From NCBI GenBank assembly GCA_024102725.1, contig JAGFJL010000059.1, forward strand, positions 79,870 to 143,869: a stretch of 64,000 bases of DNA. Direction: 5' to 3'. Below, one piece after another: positions 53,027-63,870 of this stretch (position 1 is the first letter of the stretch; every line of letters starts with the position of its first letter). The translations under genes and the position numbers were made by a program. This stretch comes from Nitrococcus mobilis. GTDB lineage: Bacteria > Pseudomonadota > Gammaproteobacteria > Nitrococcales > Nitrococcaceae. The notes below the pieces were generated by a model, which saw only the letters and a list, made by a program, of their open reading frames with translations, made no database searches and was not told where the DNA came from.

Positions 53027-54302
53027 GTTTGCGCACTCCCGGCGAATTCTCAAGCACCGTCAGCGGCGTAGCTGTTTCATAAAGCGCCTGCAACGAACGG
53101 CCGCGGCACCAATCGCGCCACAGCGGCGAGAACCGGCGCAGCGACTCTAACCGGCACCGAATTCGCTCGACCGCCGTATCGATTTCGTACTCCGTGGTCG
53201 AGCGCCCCAGGCTAAAGCGCACGGCCGCGTGCGCGAGTGCCGCAGGCCGCCCCATCGCTTGCAGCACATGCGATGGCGCCCGGCTGTTCAGCGCCGCCGT
53301 GCAAGCTGATCCGGAAGCCACTGCCAGACCCGCCGCCTGCAGTTCGTAGGCCAGAGTTTCGCCCTGGATGCCGACAAAGCTTACGTTGAGTATATGCGCG
53401 GCGCCGTCCTCGCGGCCATTGAGCACCACACCGCCCAATGCCGCCAGCGACTCGCGCAGCCGCTGGTACAAGCCTTTGAGCCACAGCGCATCGCTAGCAC
53501 GGCGTTGCGCCGCGAGCTCGTAGGCAACCCCCATACCGACCGCTTGATGCACAGGCACCGTGCCGGGACGCAAACCGGCTTCTTGCCCGCCCCCCTGCAA
53601 CAGCGGACACAATCGCACCCTCGGGCGCTGGCGAATATAGAGTGCACCGACCCCCTTCGGCCCATAAAGCTTATGGGCCGATAACGAGACCAAATCCACG
53701 GGCAATGCCCGTACGTCCAACGACTCGCCTCCGATACTCTGTACGGCGTCCACGTGCAGCAACGCGCCCACAGCTTTCACCCGAGTAGCCAGGGCGGCCA
53801 GATCCTGGACCACGCCGGTCTCGTTGTTCACATGCATCACGGAGACCAGAGCCGTGTCATCGTCCAACACGGCATCCAAGGCCATGGGGTCAAGGCGCCC
53901 ATCGGCGCCGACATCGAGATAACTCACCGCGAAGCCTTCGGCAGCCAGGGCGGTACACGTCTCCAGCACCGATTTGTGCTCGGTGCGCACGGTCACGATA
54001 CGCTGACCGCGGCCGTGCCGCCGGCGCCAGCGCACCGCCCCGGCAATGGCGAGATTGTTCGCCTCCGTCGCCCCGGAGGTAAATACAATCTCCCCCGGCT
54101 CGGCCCCGATCAGCGCCGCCACACGCTGCCGCGCCAGAGCGAGCGCCTCGGCCGCTTGCTGCCCCGGCGCATGCTCGCTGGCCGGATTGGCAAAAACGCC
54201 GTCGCCGGTGAGATACTGCACCATTGCCTGTACGACTTCCGGATCGGCCGGGGTCGTAGCCGCATAATCGAGATAAATGGTCTCGCGCTGTGGTACGCTC
54301 AT
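53013..54302 (-). CDS. iscS: cysteine desulfurase IscS
   Basis: 429 aa group-I enzyme. PLP Lys211 (SLSAHKLYGPKGVGALY), PLP His109 (TVRTEHKSVLETC), persulfide Cys334 in the long mobile loop SGSACTAALNSRAPSHVL. The C-terminus keeps SPLWRDW but lacks the usual EWxHH-type end, instead carrying about 20 extra residues (ALYETATPLTVLENSPGVRK). This tail contacts IscU in E. coli, which matters given the degenerate IscU next to it. It begins 9 bp after cysE; iscR is absent. Confidence 0.95.
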   Translation of the reverse strand: MSVPQRETIYLDYAATTPADPEVVQAMVQYLTGDGVFANPASEHAPGQQAAEALALARQRVAALIGAEPGEIVFTSGATEANNLAIAGAVRWRRRHGRGQRIVTVRTEHKSVLETCTALAAEGFAVSYLDVGADGRLDPMALDAVLDDDTALVSVMHVNNETGVVQDLAALATRVKAVGALLHVDAVQSIGGESLDVRALPVDLVSLSAHKLYGPKGVGALYIRQRPRVRLCPLLQGGGQEAGLRPGTVPVHQAVGMGVAYELAAQRRASDALWLKGLYQRLRESLAALGGVVLNGREDGAAHILNVSFVGIQGETLAYELQAAGLAVASGSACTAALNSRAPSHVLQAMGRPAALAHAAVRFSLGRSTTEYEIDTAVERIRCRLESLRRFSPLWRDWCRGRSLQALYETATPLTVLENSPGVRKREIT

Positions 54303-54311
54303 TGCCCCACC

Positions 54312-55145
54312 TCAGCCGCCCGTCTGTTTGCGCCGCTCGGCACCGCTGCGCGTCGCGGATACGCTCGGTTGCTGGTCGGCCGGCTCGCCATTATCCTCAA
54401 TCTGACAGCCTTCGATGTCCGGCAACTGCGTGTTCCCGACATGAGCGCCGAGCGTTCTGAGCGCACTGCAAATCTCCTCCAGACGCCGATCGGTGGCCTG
54501 AACATGATCCAAAATGGCGTTAATGGCGTTGGAAACGGGGTCGGGAACACCGCGAGTCGCTCCGTAGGCATCGAAGCCCATGCGTCTTGCCACCTCCTCG
54601 CGACGGCGGTCTTCGGCGCTCAACCCGCGCCGTTGGACGCCCGCCACGCGCGCCGGGATGCCGATCATGGTCGCGCCTTCGGGCACGTCCTTGACCACCA
54701 CCGCATTGGAACCGATGCGCGCACCATTGCCCACCTGGATCGGACCGAGCACCTTGGCGCCAGCACCAATGATGACATTATTGCCCAGCGTGGGATGGCG
54801 TTTGCCCTTCTCCCATGAAGTCCCGCCCAGTGTTACTCCATGGTAGAGCGTGCAATCATCGCCGATCTCCGCCGTCTCGCCGATAACCACCCCCATGCCG
54901 TGGTCGATGAAAAAACGCCGGCCGATGCGGGCACCCGGGTGGATCTCGATGCCGGTAAACCAGCGTGAGAAAAGTGACAAAAACCGCCCCAGCCAGCGCA
55001 GATTATGCCGCCATAGCCAATGGTTGAGGCGATGCGCCAGCAAGGCGTGCACGCCCGGATAGCTGCTGATCACCTCGAACACATTGCGTGCCGCGGGATC
55101 ACGGTCCATGACGCAGCGGATATCTTCTCTTAGACGTTTGAACAT
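54312..55145 (-). CDS. cysE: serine O-acetyltransferase
   Basis: Makes O-acetylserine for cysteine synthesis. ATG 55145 ([21 protein letters not shown]) has GAGG 8 nt upstream; the in-frame ATG at 55271 adds 42 unrelated residues. 277 aa. Left-handed beta-helix with [30 protein letters not shown] and catalytic His/Asp. The C-terminus carries a long non-conserved tail ([20 protein letters not shown]). Pairing with iscS supplies cysteine as the sulfur donor. Confidence 0.95.
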   Translation of the reverse strand: MFKRLREDIRCVMDRDPAARNVFEVISSYPGVHALLAHRLNHWLWRHNLRWLGRFLSLFSRWFTGIEIHPGARIGRRFFIDHGMGVVIGETAEIGDDCTLYHGVTLGGTSWEKGKRHPTLGNNVIIGAGAKVLGPIQVGNGARIGSNAVVVKDVPEGATMIGIPARVAGVQRRGLSAEDRRREEVARRMGFDAYGATRGVPDPVSNAINAILDHVQATDRRLEEICSALRTLGAHVGNTQLPDIEGCQIEDNGEPADQQPSVSATRSGAERRKQTGG

Positions 55146-55328
55146 CGTGATGCCTCGCAGTCGGCCAATGCAGGAGTATGCCGCCAGGCGGAGCTCGGCT
55201 CGGAGCGCCGACCCACCCTCACGGGCCGCCGAACGCCCCCGGGCTACACAGCGGATAGTTGAAGCCGACACAGCGCATCACTTTCGCAGTATAAAGGTTT
55301 CGCACCATCCGCTGCCATTAGGCCCTTG

Positions 55329-56060
55329 TTACCCTAGCCGGCGTTCGATTGCAGTGAGTATTCCGCGCAGCAGATTGAGCTCGGCGCGTTCAGGACGGGC
55401 TCGGTTGAACAACCGCCGCAACCGCCGCATGAGCAGACCATCCGGGCGGTGCCGGCTGTAGCCGCTCACTTGCATTATTCGCTGTAGGTGGCCGTAAAAG
55501 CTCTCCAGCTCCGCCATAGGGGCCAACGGCACAGCCGCCGCGGGTGGAGGTTTCTGCCACTTCCCCTCCAAACACCCACTGGCCAGAAACAGTTCATAGC
55601 AGACAATCTGCACCGCTGCCGCCAGATTCAGCACCGGGTAAACGGGATTGGCCGGAATGTGCACTACCCCGTGGCAGCAAGAGAGCTGCGCGTTGGTAAG
55701 ACCGGAGTCCTCGCGGCCGAACAGCAATGCCACCGGATAGGCTCTACTGGCCTCAGCGATCTGCAACGCGCCGCGGCGAGCATCGAGCGCGTCCGCCGCC
55801 AGACGACGCGCTCGCGCGGTCAGCCCCAGCACCAACCGCGTATCGTGCAATGCCGCAGCGAGGTCGTCATGGACACAGGCTGCACTCAGCACATCCGCGG
55901 CATGGCCGGCTGTGGCCTGTGCCCGCGGATCGGGATAGTGCCGGGGCGCGACCAGATGCAGTCGGGAGAGCCCCATGGTCTTCATGGCACGGGCCGCCGA
56001 GCCGATATTGCCGGGATGAGTCGTGCCGAGCAACACGATGCGAACGTTGTCAGGATTCAT
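55329..56060 (-). CDS. trmJ: tRNA/rRNA (cytidine/uridine-2'-O)-methyltransferase TrmJ
   Basis: SPOUT methyltransferase modifying tRNA position 32. 243 aa from ATG 56060. Motifs NIGSAARAMKTMGLSRLHLV, LFGREDSGLTNAQLSCC and the knot IPANPVYPVLNLAAAVQIVCYE. Divergent from suhB, as in Pseudomonas; cysE follows after 183 bp. Confidence 0.95.
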   Translation of the reverse strand: MNPDNVRIVLLGTTHPGNIGSAARAMKTMGLSRLHLVAPRHYPDPRAQATAGHAADVLSAACVHDDLAAALHDTRLVLGLTARARRLAADALDARRGALQIAEASRAYPVALLFGREDSGLTNAQLSCCHGVVHIPANPVYPVLNLAAAVQIVCYELFLASGCLEGKWQKPPPAAAVPLAPMAELESFYGHLQRIMQVSGYSRHRPDGLLMRRLRRLFNRARPERAELNLLRGILTAIERRLG

Positions 56061-56160
56061 GGCACACATCCAACTGCAGCCACCGATTCAAGCGCCGAGC
56101 TTTTGCTGATATGCTTGGCTTGCGTACACCTTTCGGCAGTTTGAGCCTCACCCTAAGACT

Positions 56161-56958
56161 ATGCACCCAATGGTAAACATCGCCGTGCGCGCCGCACGCA
56201 GCGCCGGTAATATCATCGTGCGCTACGCCGATCGCCTCGACCGGGTAAAGATCGAGGAGAAAGGCCATAACGATTTCGTCAGCGACGTCGATCGCATGGC
56301 CGAGCAAGCGATCCTACAGGTGCTGCACAAAGCCTACCCCAGCCATGCGGTAGTCGGAGAAGAGTTCGGTGGCGAGCGCAACGCCGAATACGTTTGGATC
56401 ATCGACCCACTCGATGGCACGAGAAACTTCCTGCGCGGCTTCCCGCACTGGGCGGTCTCGATCGCGCTAAGGCACCGTGGGGTGCTCGAAGTCGGGGTCA
56501 TTTATGATCCGCTGCGCCAGGAGTTGTTCACCGCCAAGCGCGGCGCGGGCGCCACTCTGGAGAATCGTCGCATCCGAGTCAATTCCCTGCCCGGCCTTGC
56601 CGGGACTTTGCTGGGAACCGGGTTTCCCTTTCGCCAACCCGAGCACCGCGAAGCCTACCTGAGGATGTTCGCAGCGGTCTTTGCCCAGGTCGGTGAGCTG
56701 CGCCGCGCCGGCTCGGCCGCGCTCGACTTGGCCTATGTCGCCTGCGGCCGCCTGGATGGCTTCTGGGAAGTCGGTCTCAAGGAATGGGATATTGCGGCCG
56801 GAGCGCTGCTGATCCAAGAGGCCGGCGGCGTGATCACCGACTTCGCCGGTCGCAACCGCTATCTCGAAACGGGTAACGTAGTCGCCGGCAATCCACGGTT
56901 GTGCCAACAGCTACTGCATACGATAACACCCCACCTCAGCGCTGCACTGCAGGCCTAG
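56161..56958 (+). CDS. suhB: inositol-phosphate phosphatase family protein SuhB
   Basis: 265 aa, IMPase fold. Metal sites VVGEEFGGE, IIDPLDGTRNFLRGFPHWAVS and KEWDIAAGALLIQEAGG are intact. In E. coli SuhB is also part of the rRNA antitermination complex. Begins MHPMVNIAVRAARSAGNIIV; Met4 is also possible. Convergent with secF. Confidence 0.95.
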   Translation: MHPMVNIAVRAARSAGNIIVRYADRLDRVKIEEKGHNDFVSDVDRMAEQAILQVLHKAYPSHAVVGEEFGGERNAEYVWIIDPLDGTRNFLRGFPHWAVSIALRHRGVLEVGVIYDPLRQELFTAKRGAGATLENRRIRVNSLPGLAGTLLGTGFPFRQPEHREAYLRMFAAVFAQVGELRRAGSAALDLAYVACGRLDGFWEVGLKEWDIAAGALLIQEAGGVITDFAGRNRYLETGNVVAGNPRLCQQLLHTITPHLSAALQA

Positions 56959-57012
56959 CCCGCAACAAGCCCGTCGGCAAAGACCGGATACTCTCCCCCA
57001 CAGGGGATCGCA

Positions 57013-57942
57013 TCAGAGACGTTCTTCGAGTTCCGCACCTTCCTTCTTCGGCGGTACCAAATCCTGTTTGCTCACGCCCATGGCGAGCGCTGTCGTGCTG
57101 GCGATGTAGATCGATGAATAGGTTCCGGTAACAATGCCGACGAGCAAGGCCAGGGCGAAACCGGCGATCAGCTCTCCACCGATCAGATATAGGGTAAAGA
57201 CCACGATCAGCGTCGTCCCCGACGTCATCAGAGTGCGCGAGAGGGTCTGGTTGATCGATTGATTGGCGATTTCGCTTGGCGAGCCTTTCCGCATCCGCAC
57301 GAAATTCTCACGGATGCGGTCGAACACGACGATCGTATCATTAAGCGAATAGCCAATGACGGCGAGCACGGCAGCCAAGACCGTCAGATCGAACTCGATC
57401 CGGAACAGCGAGAAAACCCCGATCGTAATGATCACATCATGGATCAGTGCCGCAACCGAACTGACCGCAAAACGGTATTCAAAGCGGAATGCGACATAGA
57501 TAAGAACACCCACCAAGGTGTAGAGCATTGCCAAACCGCCTTTTTCGATCAACTGCTCGCCGACCTGCGGCCCGACGAATTCGACTCGGCTGAGCCGTGC
57601 TTCGCCGGACTCAGTGAGCGCGGTCATGATCTGATCACCGAGCTGCGCGCTCGCGGCCTGCTGGGAGGGCATACGGATGAGCACATCGCGAGCGCTGCCG
57701 AAATGCTGCACCACAGCATCCTGGTAACCGGCCGCCGCCAGCGCCGCCCGCACGTCCTGCAACTCCGCTGGCTTGGGATAGGTCACCTCCACTATGGTGC
57801 CGCCTGTGAAATCGAGACCCAAGTTGAGGCCGCGCACCGCCAGCGATACGAGCGCGATCAGAACCAGAATCGCAGAGAGGATCGCCGCATGGCGGCGCAT
57901 GCCGATGAAGTTGATGTGGCTCTGGCGCTTGAACAGATCCAT
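57013..57942 (-). CDS. secF: protein translocase subunit SecF
   Basis: 309 aa, six helices. Conserved LNLGLDFTGGTIVEV after TM1 and VIGYSLNDTIVVFDRIREN in TM4-5. Works with SecD to use the proton gradient in late export. Starts 18 bp after the secD stop. Confidence 0.96.
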   Translation of the reverse strand: MDLFKRQSHINFIGMRRHAAILSAILVLIALVSLAVRGLNLGLDFTGGTIVEVTYPKPAELQDVRAALAAAGYQDAVVQHFGSARDVLIRMPSQQAASAQLGDQIMTALTESGEARLSRVEFVGPQVGEQLIEKGGLAMLYTLVGVLIYVAFRFEYRFAVSSVAALIHDVIITIGVFSLFRIEFDLTVLAAVLAVIGYSLNDTIVVFDRIRENFVRMRKGSPSEIANQSINQTLSRTLMTSGTTLIVVFTLYLIGGELIAGFALALLVGIVTGTYSSIYIASTTALAMGVSKQDLVPPKKEGAELEERL

Positions 57943-57960
57943 CGCATCCCTCGCTCGGGG

Positions 57961-59820
57961 TTAGATCGCCAGCCGAACGCCGCGGCGTCCACCATAGACG
58001 AGATTCGCCAGGGCGCGCGTACCCATAATGGCCGTGAACATAGACGTCACGATGCCGATACAGAGGGTGACCGCGAAACCTTTGACCGGACCCGTGCCAA
58101 AGGCGAACAGCGCCAGCGCGGCAATCAGCGTAGTCACATTGGCGTCGGTAATAGTGGACAACGCTTTCGCATAGCCGGCATTGATCGCCGTCTGGGGCGT
58201 GGCACCAGCCCGCAGTTCTTCGCGTATTCGCTCGAATATCAGCACGTTGGCATCCACAGCCATACCCACGGTCAACACGATGCCGGCGATCCCCGGCAGG
58301 GTCAGGGTAGCCTGCAGCATGGACAGCACAGCGACGATCAGGATCAGATTGGCGAACAAAGCCGCGTCCGCGAACAGACCGAAGATTCGATAGTAGAGCG
58401 CCATGAACAGCACCACCAGGGCGAATCCGATCGAAACGGCGAGGAAACCCTGGTTGATATTGTGCTGCCCCAGACTTGGGCCGATGGTGCGCTCCTCTAC
58501 GATGCTGATCGGCGCAGCCAATGAACCGGCCCGCAGCAGCAAGGCAAGATTGTGGGATTCGCGCGGACTGTCCAAGCCCGTGATCCGGAACCGGCTACCG
58601 AGTGGCTCCTGGATTTGGGCGACGTTGATCACTTCCTCGCTGCGGCTGCGTATCCGTTTGAGCTCGCCATCGACCTTACGGGTTTGGGTTTGGTTCTCGA
58701 TGAACACCACCGCCATATAATCCTTGACATGTTCCGAGGTGAACCGATTCATGATCTTGCCACCGGCGCTGTTGAGCCGGATCGTCACCTCGGGGCCGCC
58801 GGTTTGCTGATCGAAACCCGCCTGAGCGTCGGTAATGAACTCACCGGTAAGGATGGTATCGCGCTTGAGCAGCACGTAGCCGCCGTCGCGTTTAGGATAC
58901 ACCTTGTCATCCGGTGCCACCGGCTGATTCGGTCCACCCTCATAAGGGAAGTGGCTCATATTCACCAGGTGGAACTCGAGGGTGGCCGTTGCCCCCAGGA
59001 TGTCCTTCGCCCGGGCGGTATCCTGCACACCCGGAAGCTCGACGACGATGTGGTCCCTACCTTGGCGTTGGATCACCGGCTCTGCCACCCCCAGTTCGTT
59101 GACCCGATTGCGCAGCGTGGTGATATTCTGCTGCACGGCCAAATCTTCGATCTCCTGCACTTCACGCTGCGGCAGCAGCGCCGTCAACTGAAACTTGCCG
59201 CCGTTCTCATCAGTGCCGAAAGTGAGCTCGGGGTATTCGTTACGCAGCACCTGAAAAGCCGCTTCGCGCACCGGTGCCTGCTTGAAGGCGACCTGTACGC
59301 TATGCCCGCTCAACGTCACCTCCGAGTAACGGATGCGCTCCTCACGCAATTGCGTGCGAAAGGCGTTGACATAGCGCTCCATGGCTTGCTTGACCGCGGC
59401 CTGCGTGTCCACCTCCATCAGAAAATGCACGCCGCCGCGCAGATCAAGCCCTAAATACATTGGCTGCGCATTGATCGCGCGCAACCAGGCGGGGGTGGTC
59501 GGCGCCAGATTGAGCGCCACCGTGTATTGCCGGCCCAGCGCCAACCCCACTTGGTTGGCCGCCTTGAGTTGAGCCTCGGTATCATGGAATCGGACCAGGA
59601 AATGATTGTCGCGCACCCCGCTGCCCTTGGCGGCAATCCCCTCATCGGCAAGCAAGTCGAGGATCCGCTTGCGCACCGGTGCCGGTGGCGCATCCCCCTG
59701 ACCGGTGGTGATCTGAAGCGCAGGATCTTCGCCGTAGAGGTTCGGCAATGCATAGAGAAGCCCCACCACCAAAGCTACGGCGATAATGCAATACTTCCAT
59801 AGGGGGTAGCGATTGGTCAT
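57961..59820 (-). CDS. secD: protein translocase subunit SecD
   Basis: 619 aa, six helices with a large periplasmic P1 domain. GLDLRGGVHFLMEVD near the N-terminus, LPGVQDTARAKDILGATATLEF in P1 and VLTVGMAVDANVLIFERIREELRAG in TM4-5. Follows yajC by 21 bp in the standard yajC-secD-secF order. Confidence 0.97.
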   Translation of the reverse strand: MTNRYPLWKYCIIAVALVVGLLYALPNLYGEDPALQITTGQGDAPPAPVRKRILDLLADEGIAAKGSGVRDNHFLVRFHDTEAQLKAANQVGLALGRQYTVALNLAPTTPAWLRAINAQPMYLGLDLRGGVHFLMEVDTQAAVKQAMERYVNAFRTQLREERIRYSEVTLSGHSVQVAFKQAPVREAAFQVLRNEYPELTFGTDENGGKFQLTALLPQREVQEIEDLAVQQNITTLRNRVNELGVAEPVIQRQGRDHIVVELPGVQDTARAKDILGATATLEFHLVNMSHFPYEGGPNQPVAPDDKVYPKRDGGYVLLKRDTILTGEFITDAQAGFDQQTGGPEVTIRLNSAGGKIMNRFTSEHVKDYMAVVFIENQTQTRKVDGELKRIRSRSEEVINVAQIQEPLGSRFRITGLDSPRESHNLALLLRAGSLAAPISIVEERTIGPSLGQHNINQGFLAVSIGFALVVLFMALYYRIFGLFADAALFANLILIVAVLSMLQATLTLPGIAGIVLTVGMAVDANVLIFERIREELRAGATPQTAINAGYAKALSTITDANVTTLIAALALFAFGTGPVKGFAVTLCIGIVTSMFTAIMGTRALANLVYGGRRGVRLAI

Positions 59821-59841
59821 GCTTGCTCCGAGCGCGGTGGT

Positions 59842-60234
59842 TTATTTGTTGCTTTTGCCGCCCTCGGCCTTGCCCTTACCGGCCACGGCAGGCACTTCGT
59901 CCTTCTTCAGCTTCTGCTTGACGGTCCCCTTGGGTAGCACCTGTGCCACCGCGCTCTTTTGAATCCGGACCTCGACACCATCGGCAATTTCCAATGCGGC
60001 ATAGCCTTCACCGACATCGGTAATCTGGCCCATCAAGCCACCGTTGGTGATCACCTCGTCGCCTTTGCCCAGATTCGCCACCAGTTTCTTGTGCTCCTTG
60101 GCACGCTTTTGCTGGGGGCGGATCAGCAGGAAGTAGAAAATGGCAATCAGCGCGATCGGAAAGATCAGGCCGCCGAGGCCCGGGCCCGCCGGCTGACCGT
60201 TCTGAGCCATGGCGTCGCTGATTAGGAAATTCAT
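59842..60234 (-). CDS. yajC: preprotein translocase accessory protein YajC
   Basis: 130 aa; one membrane helix (LIFPIALIAIFYFLLIRPQQKRAKEHKK) followed by the conserved LGKGDEVITNGGLMGQITDVG domain. A longer Lys-rich tail (AVAGKGKAEGGKSNK) than in E. coli. GAGGAGC precedes the ATG by 7 nt. Confidence 0.95.
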   Translation of the reverse strand: MNFLISDAMAQNGQPAGPGLGGLIFPIALIAIFYFLLIRPQQKRAKEHKKLVANLGKGDEVITNGGLMGQITDVGEGYAALEIADGVEVRIQKSAVAQVLPKGTVKQKLKKDEVPAVAGKGKAEGGKSNK

Positions 60235-60295
60235 ACGTAAGCTCCTCGTCGCTGAAACGGCGGAACGGACACGTGCCCGTGACGAAAGCTAGGCA

Positions 60296-62454
<2,159 letters not shown>

Positions 62455-62563
62455 AGGGGAAGGAGAGATCCTGAATCAATGGCCGCACCGGCAAATCCGC
62501 ACGATGCCCCGAGCAGCCGCGCCGATGGTATCAGCTCCGAAGCCATACCGCGAGATAATGGGT

Positions 62564-62591
62564 TTCACCGCAACCCGGCCTGCCTTATACT
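62564..62591 (+). promoter_or_regulatory. promoter of tRNA-Leu
   Basis: TTCACC (-35), 16-bp spacer, TATACT (-10) at 62586-62591. The predicted start near 62598 is 10 nt before the mature tRNA 5' end. Confidence 0.5.
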
Positions 62592-62607
62592 CCTTCGCTG
62601 TGATGCA

Positions 62608-62694
62608 GCCGGGATGGCGGAACTGGTAGACGCGCCGGACTCAAAATCCGGTCCCCGCGAGGGGGTGCGAGTTCGAGTCTCGCTCCCGGCACCA
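62608..62694 (+). tRNA. tRNA-Leu (anticodon CAA), CCA encoded
   Basis: An 87-nt class-II tRNA. Acceptor stem GCCGGGA pairs with TCCCGGC; anticodon stem CCGGA/TCCGG encloses loop CTCAAAA, giving anticodon CAA (reads UUG). A long variable arm (CCCCGCGAGGGGG) and the T-loop GTTCGAGTC are present; the 3' CCA is encoded. The gene stands alone. tRNA-Leu 3' ends are common integration sites, but no integrase or repeat of the 3' end is seen to the right within the window. Confidence 0.97.
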
Positions 62695-62790
62695 AGGACT
62701 TACAGAACATCGACCCGACCAGCAAAGTTCTGCTCTCGCTACGCCCTGCAAGGGCCAGCCTACAAGAACACAAGCTCACAAGCCCTCTCC

Positions 62791-63609
62791 CTACCCATCG
62801 CCCTCCAGACTCGATACCAGCGCACCATCGATCTCGATCGTAAGGCCTGCGGCGAGATCGAAGCAAAGGTGATCACGGATTTTGCCAGCGTCTGTCAACG
62901 GCTCGGAATAGAGCCAGGCGGCGTCCTCGATGCGTTGGTCACCGACTCGAAGCGTGCGGTAGGAAGCGACCCCTTTGTAGGGGCAGATCGTCTGTGTGGC
63001 GCTCGGCTCGAGCAGATCAGCGCGGATATCCGCCGGCGGCACGTAATAGCGATTCGGAAGCCCCGTTTCGGAGAGAATCTTCGGCCGCCTGGTCTCGGCC
63101 ACCACCTCGGCTTGCACACAGACCCGCAGGCGGCGGCGGCTCTCGCGTACATCGACACGATGGTAGGGGTCCCGCAGATGGCCTTCGACTGCCTCGTCTT
63201 CATCGAACCAGGCGTCCATGGCGTGCCAGTAGACGGCCATGTAGCCGCGCAACCACGCCGCGGCCTCGTGCGGCTCCGGATAAGCCCAAACCGCGTCCTG
63301 TGCGGCACGCTCGCCGACACGAACAGACCAGTAACAGGCGTCGCCCTTGAAGGGGCAGTGTGTTTTGCGGTCCGTCGCCGCCAGCATATCGAAGCGGACA
63401 TCTTGGCGCGGAACGTAGAGCTGCGGCAGCAACCCGGTTTCGTGGAGAAGCTTGCCGCGGCGGGTATCAAGCAGCGTCTGACCGGCGTAATCCGCCCGCA
63501 CACGGCGCGGGAAGTCATCAAAAAACAAACGATGCGCAGGACCCTCGATGCGGTAGTTGGCCTCGGCGGGTCGGCCGGACAATGGCCCATGCGATAAGGT
63601 CAGGGACAT
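62791..63609 (-). CDS. tandem DUF427 protein
   Basis: 272 aa with two DUF427 repeats. Each has a PRxDVRFDML/PPADIRADLL segment, a Cys-Pro-(F/Y)-KG motif (HCPFKGDACYWSV and ICPYKGVASYRTL) and a VWAYPEP/AWLYSEP strand. DUF427 proteins are small beta-rich folds of unknown function, often cytoplasmic. AGGAG lies 7 nt before the ATG. Convergent with the tRNA. Confidence 0.85.
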   Translation of the reverse strand: MSLTLSHGPLSGRPAEANYRIEGPAHRLFFDDFPRRVRADYAGQTLLDTRRGKLLHETGLLPQLYVPRQDVRFDMLAATDRKTHCPFKGDACYWSVRVGERAAQDAVWAYPEPHEAAAWLRGYMAVYWHAMDAWFDEDEAVEGHLRDPYHRVDVRESRRRLRVCVQAEVVAETRRPKILSETGLPNRYYVPPADIRADLLEPSATQTICPYKGVASYRTLRVGDQRIEDAAWLYSEPLTDAGKIRDHLCFDLAAGLTIEIDGALVSSLEGDG

Positions 63610-63870
63610 GATTATCTCCTCTTACGGCTTGGATTTAGGTGTAACCCACCGCCTCATGACCGGATCTGCCGGCAGCCCACGATGCCCGGTTTATCTGCGC
63701 TTATCTGTAGAGTAGACGTCAGCGCTTACTGCATGTTCCTTAGCCGGCCTCTCTCGCCCGCAGATCACCGGTGCCAGACTCACCTAAGAAATTTTAGATG
63801 CTATTGCTGCTTCGAACTGAGCAACCGCCGCGGTCAGCCAATACCGCTCTGACAGTCTGACTCCCAACAT
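63610..63870. other. 261-bp stretch with no recognisable gene
   Basis: Upstream of the DUF427 gene, so it should hold its promoter. A 65-codon minus-strand frame (63784-63981) is antisense to the edge palindrome and shows no domain. Confidence 0.35.

Noticed and set aside
53754..54818. 354-codon plus-strand frame
   Set aside because: Antisense to iscS and cysE; no family resemblance.
57259..58524. 421-codon plus-strand frame
   Set aside because: Antisense to secF and secD; Gln/His/Arg-rich translation without domains, typical of reverse-strand shadow in GC-rich DNA.
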